DNA from: Alphaproteobacteria bacterium
Lineage (GTDB): Bacteria; Pseudomonadota; Alphaproteobacteria; Rhodobacterales; Rhodobacteraceae
Length of the DNA stretch: 22,070 nt
Direction of reading: 5' to 3'
Assembly (NCBI GenBank): GCA_030425945.1
Contig: JAUHZL010000007.1
Coordinates: 1-22,070, forward strand
Part shown: piece by piece, positions 1 to 8,240 of the stretch
Position numbering within the stretch: the stretch's first letter is position 1
How the letters are laid out: every line of letters starts with the position of its first letter
Made by a program: the position numbers and the translations under genes
Notes under the pieces: model-generated
Databases searched by the model: none
Told to the model about the DNA's origin: nothing
Seen by the model: only the letters and a program-made list of their open reading frames with translations

Positions 1-277
1 GGCGTCGAGGAAAATCTGCATGACCGGAGGCTCCAAGATGATGAGTCCACCATCCAGAATCCATCACGCCGACCGGCGCAACCCACTCAAACCCCCTGCC
101 AAGCCCAAAAGCGATTCTCCTGGGAGGCAAGGCGGAAGAAAGCATTCGCTCTTCGCTCACAAGGTCCAAGGAACTAGGGAGAGTTAATGACTCATCTTCC
201 ATGATACCTGCGCGACTACTAGGCCCGGATACAGCGGTCAGGGCGAAAGACAGAATGATGGGAATCAGCTTTCGCAT
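1..277 (-). CDS. Partial secreted protein, unrecognised (3' part beyond the window)
   Basis: An open frame of 92 codons reads leftward from an ATG at 277-275 without a stop and leaves the window. The N-terminus is a plausible signal peptide: MRK, then a hydrophobic run (LIPIILSFALTAVSG) and a possible cleavage near SSRAG. The mature part shows Trp, His and Gly residues (GWWTHHLG) but no motif I can name. Base composition and codon choice (AGG, AGA, TTA, AGT) are unlike the neighbouring genes, which suggests recent acquisition. No strong ribosome-binding site precedes the ATG, so the start is uncertain. The open frame and signal peptide are seen directly; that it is a real gene is inference. 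Confidence 0.5.
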   Translation of the reverse strand, partial: MRKLIPIILSFALTAVSGPSSRAGIMEDESLTLPSSLDLVSEERMLSSALPPRRIAFGLGRGFEWVAPVGVMDSGWWTHHLGASGHADFPRR

Positions 278-425
278 GCCGTGACAACCGCTGCTCTTGT
301 TCTGAACTATGAACGCATAGCGGCCGTGCATACCTCTAGCGCGAGAGCTAGGATATACTACAAAGTATGGTGGTCCAGACAAAAAAACTGGACATCACTA
401 GACGTTGGCGGTTTTAGCATATTTC

Positions 426-460
426 TCAGGTGCATAGCCGGACATCAGCACCTGAATTTT
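426..460 (+). terminator. Terminator-like hairpin with short T tract
   Basis: Perfect 8-bp arms TCAGGTGC (426-433) and GCACCTGA (448-455) enclose a 14-base loop and are followed by AATTTT. This resembles a weak intrinsic terminator reading rightward, but no rightward gene is visible upstream of it. It could equally be an operator or the remnant of a mobile element. Confidence 0.25.
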
Positions 461-567
461 GCGGTTCACGTACGCCTTTACACCACATATTGGAGGTTTT
501 TTCAATACGCTCCGCGCATATAGACGATTCATCTGCCGCTACGGACCGCACCGATTCCCGAATGCGT

Positions 568-587
568 GGTGCGTGCGAGCACGCACC
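568..587 (-). terminator. Putative lepA terminator hairpin
   Basis: GGTGCGTG (568-575) and CACGCACC (580-587) form a perfect 8-bp stem over a four-base loop; a further C-G pair could close it to nine. It lies 27 bases past the lepA stop codon in the direction of lepA transcription. No U tract follows, so if it terminates it may act as a roadblock or a 3'-end stabiliser rather than a classic intrinsic terminator. Confidence 0.4.
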
Positions 588-614
588 CTACCGGGGCGGG
601 GGGGGCGGCCCTGC

Positions 615-2414
<1,800 letters not shown>

Positions 2415-2482
2415 TGCGGCCTGCTGGCTGAGGATCAGACGGGGAGATAGCGGAACCCGGGGGGGGTGAAAAGGGGTGTGAC

Positions 2483-2511
2483 TTGACAGGCTGCGGGGCG
2501 GGCTGATACCT
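2483..2511 (+). promoter_or_regulatory. Promoter of the Tat-protein/piuC unit
   Basis: A perfect TTGACA (2483-2488) is followed after 16-17 bases by GATACC/ATACCT (2505-2511) as a weak -10. The start site would then fall inside the 17-bp dyad at 2510-2526. The -35 is clear; the exact -10 is inference. Confidence 0.5.
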
Positions 2512-2526
2512 GAGTTAAATAGTCAG
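2510..2526. promoter_or_regulatory. Dyad operator CTGA-N9-TCAG, probably iron-responsive
   Basis: The 17-bp sequence CTGAGTTAAATAGTCAG has CTGA and TCAG half-sites around a nine-base AT-rich core. It sits at the end of the candidate -10 and over the likely start site, the position of a repressor site. The following genes include an Fe(II)-dependent PiuC hydroxylase, a family often controlled by iron. The site recalls the iron-related boxes predicted for Rhodobacterales (IscR/RirA-type), but I cannot assign the regulator from sequence alone. Confidence 0.55.
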
Positions 2527-2546
2527 AAATCAGGAGCCCCCCCGGA

Positions 2547-3326
2547 ATGACCTCCTCGCCCCGATCCCCCCGCCTCGTGCTGCCGCGCCGGCAGATGATG
2601 ACCACCTCGCTGGCCGCGCTCGGCCTGTCCGGCACGGCGCTTGCCGCCTTCGGTCAGGAAGCCGGGGAAGGGGGCGAGGGCGGCGAAGGGGCCGCGATGG
2701 CCGGGCTCGACCCGCGGATCGAGGCGCTGACCCATGTCGGGCTCTACGAGGCGACGCATCGCATCGCGGTCGCGCTGCTGGAGGCGGGCAACGTCGCGCT
2801 GGCGCAGGAGCATGTGCTGAGCTCGCACCACGCCTTCTACGACGACGTGGACGAAGCGCTGGAGGTGCTCGACGGTGTCGGCTTCGCGCCGACCTCGGCC
2901 GCCTTCGCCGCCGCGCTGGAGGCGGGCGATGCCGCCCCGGCGCTGGAGGCCGGGCGCGCGGTGCTGGACGGCTGCACCGCGATTGCCGCCGCCGCGCCCG
3001 CGGCCGAGCAGATGGCCGCCATCGAGGCGCTGCTGCGGGTCGCCGCCGCCGATTACGAGGGCGGGGTGCAGGATGGCACGGTCGTGCTCGACATCGAGTA
3101 CCGCGACGCCTGGGGCTTTACCCAGACCGCACGGGCCTGGACCGAGCGGCTGGCGGCCAGCGACGACGCCGCGGTGGCGGGCGCGGGCGCGGCGGCCCTG
3201 CAGGCCTTCGCACCGGCCGAGGCGCTGTTCCCGGCGCTGACGGCGACGGCGGTGCCCGGCGCGGACCCGTCGGTGCTGCTCGGCCTCGCGGCGCGGGTCG
3301 AGATCGCGGCGCTTCGCCTGGGCTGA
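2547..3326 (+). CDS. Tat-exported helical protein of unknown function, PiuC-associated
   Basis: A 259-aa protein with a Tat-like leader: Arg14-Arg15 followed by QMMTTSLAALGLSGTALAA, and probable cleavage near residue 34. The mature part is Ala/Glu-rich and predicted largely helical by eye. A His-containing stretch (THVGLYEATHR, then EHVLSSHHAFYDD) lies in the first half of the mature part; such His/Glu-rich helices could bind metal. I do not recognise a named family; imelysin/EfeO-like or ferritin-like proteins are possible relatives but unproven. AGGAG at 2532-2536 supports the ATG at 2547. The gene ends five bases before the piuC-like gene, so they are almost certainly co-transcribed, pointing to a role in iron homeostasis. 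The operator-like dyad lies directly upstream. Confidence 0.8.
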   Translation: MTSSPRSPRLVLPRRQMMTTSLAALGLSGTALAAFGQEAGEGGEGGEGAAMAGLDPRIEALTHVGLYEATHRIAVALLEAGNVALAQEHVLSSHHAFYDDVDEALEVLDGVGFAPTSAAFAAALEAGDAAPALEAGRAVLDGCTAIAAAAPAAEQMAAIEALLRVAAADYEGGVQDGTVVLDIEYRDAWGFTQTARAWTERLAASDDAAVAGAGAAALQAFAPAEALFPALTATAVPGADPSVLLGLAARVEIAALRLG

Positions 3327-3331
3327 CCGCG

Positions 3332-3988
3332 ATGATGGTGATGATCCCCGGCGTGCTCTCCGGTCCCGAGCTGGAGGCGCTGACCGAGGCCGCGGCGGCG
3401 CTGTCCTTCGAGGATGGCGCCCGCACCGCCGGGGCGCTGGCGCGCGGTGTGAAGAACAACGCGCAGGCCGCCCCCGGCCCCGCGCGCGACGCGGTGCTGC
3501 GCAAGGTGGCGCAGGTCGTGGGCGCGCATCCCGAGGTGCAGTCGGTCGCGCGTCCGAAGGGAATCGCGCGGATGCTGGTCTCGCGCTACGCGGGCGGGCA
3601 GTCCTACGGGTTCCACGTCGATGACGCGATCATGGACGGGGCGCGCACCGATCTGTCCTTCACGCTCTGCCTGACGCCGCCGGAGGCCTATGCCGGGGGC
3701 GAGCTGATCGTGCGGGACGGGATCGAGGACCGGGCCTTCAAGCCGGACGCGGGCGGCATGATCCTCTATCCCTCCGACACGCTGCACCGGGTTGCCCCGG
3801 TCACCGATGGCGTGCGGCTGGCGATCGTCGGCTGGATCACCAGCCGGGTGCGCGATCCGCAGGCGCGCGCGATCCTGACCGATCTCGACCGCGCGGTGGC
3901 GCACGAACAGGCGGCAGGCGGCGACGCCGAGCAACTGGGACGGCTGGCGCGCAGCCGATCGAACCTGTTGCGGATGTGGGCAGAGTAG
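3332..3988 (+). CDS. piuC: PKHD-type Fe(II)/2-oxoglutarate hydroxylase (PiuC/YbiX family)
   Basis: A predicted cytoplasmic Fe(II)/2OG-dependent dioxygenase of 218 aa, near the usual 225 for YbiX/PiuC. The family N-terminus is present (IPGVLSGPELEAL, then RTAGALARGVKNNAQ). The metal ligands are His95-x-Asp97 (GFHVDDAI) and His152 (DTLHRV), and Arg162 (GVRLAIVGW) is positioned for 2-oxoglutarate binding. The substrate of PiuC enzymes is not established; they are often iron-regulated and linked to siderophore uptake genes. Here the gene follows the Tat-protein gene by five bases, and no TonB receptor is present in the window. The alternative starts M2 and M4 would change little. Confidence 0.9.
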   Translation: MMVMIPGVLSGPELEALTEAAAALSFEDGARTAGALARGVKNNAQAAPGPARDAVLRKVAQVVGAHPEVQSVARPKGIARMLVSRYAGGQSYGFHVDDAIMDGARTDLSFTLCLTPPEAYAGGELIVRDGIEDRAFKPDAGGMILYPSDTLHRVAPVTDGVRLAIVGWITSRVRDPQARAILTDLDRAVAHEQAAGGDAEQLGRLARSRSNLLRMWAE

Positions 3989-3998
3989 CGCGCCGCGC

Positions 3999-4589
3999 TC
4001 AGGCCTCGGCGAGGTTCGGCAGCGCGGGCGCGGTGGCGCGGGCGATCAGAAGCCCGGCAATCGCCCCGGTCACCGCCCCGGTCAGGGCGATGGTGCCCAT
4101 GTCGGTGGCGAGCGACACCAGCGAGGAGCCGAAGAAGATCACCGGCATCGCGAAGGCCCAGCCGACGGCGGTGCGTCCGATCCACGCGATGCGGTCCACC
4201 GCGCCGCGCGCCACCATGCTCTGCACCGTGCCCATGAAGAGGCCGTAGAGCCCCCCGAGCGCCGCGGCATAGACCAGCACCATCCAGATCGCCGGGGCCT
4301 TGGGCAGCGACCCGGAATTGTGGACGATCAGCCCCGCGGCGTAGCCGAAGACCGCGATCAGCACCGTCGAGACGGCCCAGGGCAGCGGGCGCACCCCCAG
4401 CCGTGCCAGCACGAGCGCCTGCGCCGAGCCGAGGCACAGCCCCTCCCAGAAGCCGGCGCCGACCACGGCGACGGTGTCCGGCAGCAGGCCATGCGCGGCC
4501 CAGGCCAGCGAGAGCGCCACGCCGGTGAAGGCGAGCGCCTCGGCGGCCATCAGGTGTCCGATCCAGGTCCAGCGCATACGGGTCCCCAT
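3999..4589 (-). CDS. Multispanning inner-membrane protein, unrecognised
   Basis: A 196-aa hydrophobic protein with about six probable membrane segments, for example LMAAEALAFTGVALSLAWAA near the N-terminus and IALTGAVTGAIAGLLIA near the C-terminus, and no large soluble domain. I cannot name a family; Gly/Ala-rich segments such as GAGFWEGLCLGSAQALVLA are common in small transport or scaffold proteins. The ATG at 4589 lacks a clear ribosome-binding site; the internal ATG at 4577, preceded by GGGGA, would give 192 aa and may be the true start. Its 3' end converges with piuC, leaving only ten bases between the stops. Confidence 0.75.
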   Translation of the reverse strand: MGTRMRWTWIGHLMAAEALAFTGVALSLAWAAHGLLPDTVAVVGAGFWEGLCLGSAQALVLARLGVRPLPWAVSTVLIAVFGYAAGLIVHNSGSLPKAPAIWMVLVYAAALGGLYGLFMGTVQSMVARGAVDRIAWIGRTAVGWAFAMPVIFFGSSLVSLATDMGTIALTGAVTGAIAGLLIARATAPALPNLAEA

Positions 4590-4927
4590 CGATGCGTCTG
4601 TTTCATCAGGAGCCTACCATATTTCGGGGTGGGCGGCAGCATTCCGGCGGAAATGTGACATTCAGTGGCCGCGAGGGCGCAGCGATGGACAGCGGCCCGC
4701 CCTTGCTGTAAGCGCTGTGCCCGGAAACCGAGCGCAGGAAAGCTGCCCAGATGGCACAGCTTTGCCAGTCCGCCCTTCGGGGGCTTGTCCGAGAGGACCG
4801 ACGCCGCGGCTGAGCCGCGCCGTTTCGCCTGCCCGCATGTCCGGGCGCTCCGCTTCCGACCCCAAGCAAATTGACAGCCGCCCTGCCGCGAGGCACTCAA
4901 GGGCCTTACCCTGCCGAGGAGCAGTCC
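4590..4927. other. Divergent intergenic region before argD
   Basis: These 338 bases separate the leftward membrane-protein gene from argD. I see no credible coding frame; longer open frames here are antisense or overlap without ribosome-binding sites. Visible elements are the palindrome AATGTgACATT at 4652-4662, a short hairpin CGCGGC-TGA-GCCGCG at 4805-4819, and a perfect TTGACA at 4871-4876. No recognisable ARG box or riboswitch was found by eye. Confidence 0.5.
4871..4899 (+). promoter_or_regulatory. Candidate argD promoter
   Basis: A consensus TTGACA at 4871-4876 is followed after 17 bases by CACTCA (4894-4899), a poor -10. It would give a leader of about 20 bases before the argD ATG at 4928. 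The -35 is strong, the -10 weak. Confidence 0.35.
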
Positions 4928-6106
4928 ATGATCCCGAGTATCCTGCCGACCTACAATCGCGCCCCCCTGACCTTCGTGAAGGGCGAGGGGTCCTGGCTGA
5001 TCGAGGCGGACGGGCGACGCTATCTCGACCTCGGCGCGGGCATCGCGGTGAACGCGCTCGGCCATGCCCACCCGGCGCTGGTCGCGGCCCTGACCGCGCA
5101 GGCGCAGGCGCTCTGGCATGTCTCGAACCTCTACCAGATCCCGGCGCAGCAGGCACTGGCCGACGCGCTGGTCGAGGCGACCTTCGCCGACACGGTGTTC
5201 TTCACCAACTCGGGCACCGAGTCCTGCGAACTGGCCGTCAAGATGGCGCGCAAGTTCTGGTACGAGCAGGGCCAGCCGGAGCGGGTCGAGATCATCGCCT
5301 TCGAGGGCTCGTTCCACGGCCGCTCGTCCGCCGGCATCGCGGCGGCGGGGTCGGAGAAGATGACCAAGGGCTTCGGGCCGCTGCTGCCGGGCTTCCGGCA
5401 CCTGCCCTTTGGCGACCACGAGGCGCTGAAGGCCGCGGTGACCGAGACCACGGCGGCGATCCTCGTCGAGCCGGTGCAGGGCGAAGGCGGCATCCGCCCG
5501 CTGCCCGACGCCTGCCTGAAGGGGCTGCGCGATCTCTGCGACGCGACCGGCACGCTGCTGATCCTCGACGAGGTGCAGTGCGGGATGGGCCGGACCGGCA
5601 AGCTCTTTGCCCATGAATGGGCGGGCATCACGCCCGACATCATGATGGTGGCCAAGGGCATCGGCGGCGGCTTCCCGCTGGGCGCCGTGCTGGCGACCGA
5701 GCGCGCGGCTTCCGGCATGACGGCGGGCACGCACGGCTCGACCTACGGCGGCAACCCGCTGGCCTGCGCGGTGGGCGGCGCTGTGATGTCGATCGTCGCC
5801 GACCCGGCCTTCCTCGCCGAGGTGAACCGCAAGGCCGCGCTGCTGCGGCAGCGGCTGGAGGGCCTCGTCGCGGCGCATCCCGACGTGTTCGAGGCGGTGC
5901 GCGGCGCGGGGCTGATGCTGGGGCTGAAGTGCCGCGCGGTGAACGCCGATGTCGTGAAGGCAGGCTACGCCGAGGCCGTGCTGACCGTGCCGGCCGCCGA
6001 CAACGTGGTGCGGCTGCTGCCCGCGCTGACGATCACCGACGACGAGATCACCGAGGCGGTCGCCCGTCTCGACCGTGCCGCGGCGCGCCTCGACGCCGCC
6101 GCCTGA
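4928..6106 (+). CDS. argD: Acetylornithine/succinyldiaminopimelate aminotransferase
   Basis: A PLP-dependent class III aminotransferase of 392 aa that converts N-acetylglutamate semialdehyde to N2-acetylornithine in arginine synthesis, and probably acts in lysine synthesis too. Features are FFTNSGTESCE for phosphate binding, SFHGRS, the EPVQGEGG segment, LDEVQCGMGRTG containing the PLP-pyridine Asp, and the Schiff-base Lys243 in VAKGIGGGFPLG. The start at 4928 (MIPSILPTYNRAPL) is favoured by GAGGAG six bases upstream and by the family N-terminus; the in-frame ATG at 4871 would add 19 unconserved residues. argF follows, so both are arginine genes probably in one transcript. Confidence 0.96.
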   Translation: MIPSILPTYNRAPLTFVKGEGSWLIEADGRRYLDLGAGIAVNALGHAHPALVAALTAQAQALWHVSNLYQIPAQQALADALVEATFADTVFFTNSGTESCELAVKMARKFWYEQGQPERVEIIAFEGSFHGRSSAGIAAAGSEKMTKGFGPLLPGFRHLPFGDHEALKAAVTETTAAILVEPVQGEGGIRPLPDACLKGLRDLCDATGTLLILDEVQCGMGRTGKLFAHEWAGITPDIMMVAKGIGGGFPLGAVLATERAASGMTAGTHGSTYGGNPLACAVGGAVMSIVADPAFLAEVNRKAALLRQRLEGLVAAHPDVFEAVRGAGLMLGLKCRAVNADVVKAGYAEAVLTVPAADNVVRLLPALTITDDEITEAVARLDRAAARLDAAA

Positions 6107-6113
6107 CCCCTCT

Positions 6114-6145
6114 CCCGATCGGGGTGCCGGCCGGCCCGCCGGCCG
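6114..6145 (+). other. Hairpins between argD and argF
   Basis: Two inverted repeats occupy the 67-base gap: CCCGATCGGG (6114-6123), and CGGCCGGC with GCCGGCCG (6128-6145), perfect 8-bp arms around CC. The second should fold into a very stable GC stem just ahead of the argF start. There is no U tract, so it is more likely an mRNA processing or stability element, or an obstacle to argF initiation, than a terminator. Confidence 0.45.
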
Positions 6146-6173
6146 CGGCGCCCGCATGACGAAAGACGATGCG

Positions 6174-7100
6174 ATGAGACATTTCCTCGATATCCACAAG
6201 ACGGACCCCGCCGAGTTGCGGGCCATGCTCGACCTCGGCGCCGGGATGAAGGCGGCGCGCGGCGACAAGCCGAAGGGCGCCCCCGATGCCGAGCAACCGC
6301 TGGCCGGCCGGATGGTGGCGCTGATCTTCGAGAAACCCTCGACCCGGACCCGGGTCAGCTTCGACGTGGGCGTGCGCCAGATGGGCGGCCAGACCATGGT
6401 GCTGTCGGGCGCGGACATGCAGCTCGGGCATGGCGAGACCATCGCCGACACCGCGCGCGTGCTGTCGCGCTACGTCGACCTGATCATGATCCGCACCTTC
6501 GAGGAGCAGACGCTGCTCGAGATGGCCGAACACGCCACGGTGCCGGTCATCAACGGGCTGACCAACCGCACCCACCCCTGCCAGATCATGGCGGACGTGC
6601 TGACCTACGAGGAGCACCGCGGCCCGATCGCCGGGCGCAAGGTGGTCTGGTCCGGCGACGGCAACAACGTCTTCGCCAGCTTCGCCCATGCCGCCGGGCA
6701 GTTCGGGTTCGACCTGACCTTCACCGGCCCGCCCACGCTCGACCCCGAGCGCGAGTGGCTGGAGTGGGCGCAGGCGAAGGGCCACCCGGTCACCATCGAG
6801 CGCGACCCCTGGGCGGCGGTCGAGGGCGCGGACCTGGTGGTCACCGACACCTGGGTCTCGATGCACGACCCGCAGAGCGCGCGCGAGCGGCGGCACAACC
6901 AGCTGCGGCCCTACCAGGTCAACGAACACCTGATGTCGAAGGCGAAACCGGACGCGCTCTTCATGCACTGCCTGCCCGCGCATCGCGACGACGAGGCGAC
7001 GAGCGCGGTGATGGACGGGCCGCATTCGGTGATCTTCGACGAGGCCGAGAACCGCCTGCACGCGCAGAAGGCGATCCTGCGCTGGTGCCTCGGGGTCTGA
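6174..7100 (+). CDS. argF: Ornithine carbamoyltransferase
   Basis: Catalyses carbamoyl phosphate plus ornithine to citrulline in arginine synthesis. The protein is 308 aa, the usual length. The carbamoyl-phosphate motif STRTR is at residues 56-60, HPCQ at 134-137, and the ornithine/catalytic motif HCLPAHR at 265-271. The ornithine loop reads DTWVSMHD, with His in place of the Gly of the common SMG motif; I believe this variant occurs in related alphaproteobacteria. The start at 6174 (MRHFLDIHKTD) matches the family best. The ATG at 6156 would add six residues, and the still longer frame from 6075 overlaps argD. A GC hairpin lies between argD and this start, and a very large hairpin follows the stop. 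Confidence 0.96.
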   Translation: MRHFLDIHKTDPAELRAMLDLGAGMKAARGDKPKGAPDAEQPLAGRMVALIFEKPSTRTRVSFDVGVRQMGGQTMVLSGADMQLGHGETIADTARVLSRYVDLIMIRTFEEQTLLEMAEHATVPVINGLTNRTHPCQIMADVLTYEEHRGPIAGRKVVWSGDGNNVFASFAHAAGQFGFDLTFTGPPTLDPEREWLEWAQAKGHPVTIERDPWAAVEGADLVVTDTWVSMHDPQSARERRHNQLRPYQVNEHLMSKAKPDALFMHCLPAHRDDEATSAVMDGPHSVIFDEAENRLHAQKAILRWCLGV

Positions 7101-7107
7101 AAACGAC

Positions 7108-7158
7108 GGCCGGGGCGGGGCGGAAGGGCGATGCATCGCCCTTCGCCCGGCCCCGGCC
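7108..7158. terminator. Very large hairpin between convergent argF and VOC genes
   Basis: A 51-base dyad. Its centre is a perfect palindrome with 11-base arms starting GAAGGGCGATG (7123-7144). Outside it, GGCCGGGGC (7108-7116) pairs with GCCCCGGCC (7150-7158), with one mismatch and a one-base bulge in between. It starts eight bases after the leftward VOC stop. On the minus strand it is followed by CGTTTTC, a short U tract; on the plus strand the following bases are GC-rich. It probably terminates the VOC transcript and may block argF readthrough. Confidence 0.7.
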
Positions 7159-7166
7159 GGCCCGCC

Positions 7167-7583
7167 CTACACCCGGCCGTTGATTTCCAGCAGGTTGCCC
7201 TCCGGGTCGTTCACGTAGACGTGGCGCAGGCCGGGAATGGCGAACTCGCCGGTCACCGAGAACGGGACGCCCGCCGCCGTCAGCCGATCGATCACGCCTT
7301 GCAGGTCGTCGACATGGATCGCCACGTGCCCGCCGACCGAGGGGTTGTGGATCAGGTCGTTCTTCGCCGCGAACTCCGGATCGGGGGCGATCAGGTGCAG
7401 GCCGGTGTGGCTCTCGCGGCCGTCGGCCAGCAGCGCCAGCTTGTCCGGGTCGCCGGGCAGGTAGCCGCGCGTCGCCGGGAACACCCAGTCCTTCTCGGTC
7501 ATGCCGAGGATGGTGGTGTAGAAGGCGGTCGTGCGGCGCACATCCTTCGCCTGCAAGTTGACGTGATGGATCGACCAGGCCAT
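7167..7583 (-). CDS. VOC-family (glyoxalase/dioxygenase-like) protein
   Basis: A single vicinal-oxygen-chelate domain protein of 138 aa. It shows the typical babbabbb layout: SIHHVNLQAKDVRRTTAFYTTILGM at the start, GLHLIAP in the first half, GHVAIHVDDLQGVIDRLTAAGV, and the closing FVNDPEGNLLEI-type segment (VYVNDPEGNLLEINGRV). His near residue 7, the central His and the terminal Glu could bind a metal, but substrate and reaction cannot be read from this. The start at 7583 is supported by GGAGGGG just upstream on the minus strand; the longer in-frame start at 7652 adds 23 residues lacking family similarity. It is monocistronic, convergent with argF and divergent from the exported protein at 7715. 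Confidence 0.9.
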   Translation of the reverse strand: MAWSIHHVNLQAKDVRRTTAFYTTILGMTEKDWVFPATRGYLPGDPDKLALLADGRESHTGLHLIAPDPEFAAKNDLIHNPSVGGHVAIHVDDLQGVIDRLTAAGVPFSVTGEFAIPGLRHVYVNDPEGNLLEINGRV

Positions 7584-7714
7584 GCGCCCCTCCCTTCGCG
7601 TGGATCTCGGGCCGACCCTAGCGGAACCGGCGGCGGGCGAAAGGTGCGGCACTGGTCACGGCGCGGGGCCTGTGGCAGGCTTGCCGAGAGGCCACCCGCG
7701 CAGGACCGACCGAC

Positions 7715-8230
7715 ATGACCCGCACCGCCCCCGCCCGCCTGTGCGCGGCGCTTCTTCTTGCCCTCGTCCCGGCGGCGCAGGGCCATGCCGGGGACGGCGC
7801 CGCGCCCGACCGGGTCTATCTCAGCTTCGGGGCCAAGCATGTCGGCATCGATCCGACGCTCTTCGGCCGCACCGCCTGGCAGGAGATCAACCCGGGCGTC
7901 ATCCTGACCTGGGAGGACCGGGCCTTCGGCCTCGACTACGGGGTGGGCGCGTTCCTGAACAGCTTCGAGCGGGTCGCGGCCTATGCCAGCGCCGCGAAGT
8001 TCTGGGACCTTGGCCCCGGGCTGTCGGTGGGCCTTGTCGTCGGGCTGGCGGATTACGGCCCCGACGCGCGCTTCATCTCGACCGAGATCGGCGGCTCGGG
8101 CGTCGTCGTGACCGGCGGCCCGCAGGTCAACTGGCGCAACCTGTTCCTGCAGGTGCAGCCGGTCCCGCAATCCACCGGCGAGATGGGCGCGATCTTCATC
8201 ACCGGGCTGACCGTGCCGCTGGGTGACTGA
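7715..8230 (+). CDS. Small exported protein, possibly an outer-membrane beta-barrel
   Basis: A 171-aa protein with a clear signal peptide (MTRTAPARLCAALLLALVPAAQGHA, cleavage near residue 25). The mature part has short strands of alternating polarity rich in Gly and aromatics (VYLSFGAKHVG, LSVGLVVGLADYG, AIFITGLTVPLG), which suggests a small barrel. I do not recognise a family and there is no C-terminal aromatic of the classic barrel type. An AGGA about ten bases before the ATG supports the start. The stop is six bases from the stop of convergent hrpB, and both stops lie in one palindrome. Confidence 0.75.
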   Translation: MTRTAPARLCAALLLALVPAAQGHAGDGAAPDRVYLSFGAKHVGIDPTLFGRTAWQEINPGVILTWEDRAFGLDYGVGAFLNSFERVAAYASAAKFWDLGPGLSVGLVVGLADYGPDARFISTEIGGSGVVVTGGPQVNWRNLFLQVQPVPQSTGEMGAIFITGLTVPLGD

Positions 8231-8240
8231 CCCCGGTCAG
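8227..8240. repeat. Palindrome holding both stop codons of convergent genes
   Basis: CTGACC (8227-8232) and GGTCAG (8235-8240) are perfect inverted arms around CC. The TGA of the exported-protein gene lies in one arm and the TGA of hrpB in the other. No U tract follows on either strand, so termination is doubtful. Confidence 0.5.

Larger units (their letters stand above)
278..614. other. Gene-poor, AT-richer spacer with several small inverted repeats
   Basis: I see no credible gene in these 337 bases. The region has about half G+C up to about 560, against roughly 70% elsewhere. It holds short inverted repeats: CTAGC/GCTAG at 336-351, ATACT/AGTAT at 355-368, GTCCAG/CTGGAC at 373-393 around an A-rich loop, TCAGGTGC/GCACCTGA at 426-455, and a stronger one at 568-587. 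A run of eight G lies at 598-605, next to the end of lepA. The region may carry the promoter of the leftward ORF at 277, but no convincing -35/-10 pair stands out. Confidence 0.6.

Noticed and set aside
299..314. GTTC/GAAC repeats resembling an alphaproteobacterial SOS box
   Set aside because: The spacings (GAAC-N3-GAAC and GTTC-N8-GAAC) do not match the GAAC-N7-GAAC or GTTC-N7-GTTC type sites.
281..523. 80-aa rightward ORF in the AT-richer flank
   Set aside because: Starts with GTG, has no ribosome-binding site, no motif, and runs through several inverted repeats.
4654..4660. TGTGACA as half of a CRP/FNR site
   Set aside because: The second half-site is not at the expected distance; only the short palindrome at 4652-4662 is supported.
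4805..4819. CGCGGC-TGA-GCCGCG hairpin upstream of argD as terminator or attenuator
   Set aside because: Six-bp stem with no U tract and no adjacent gene to terminate; likely a chance repeat in GC-rich DNA.
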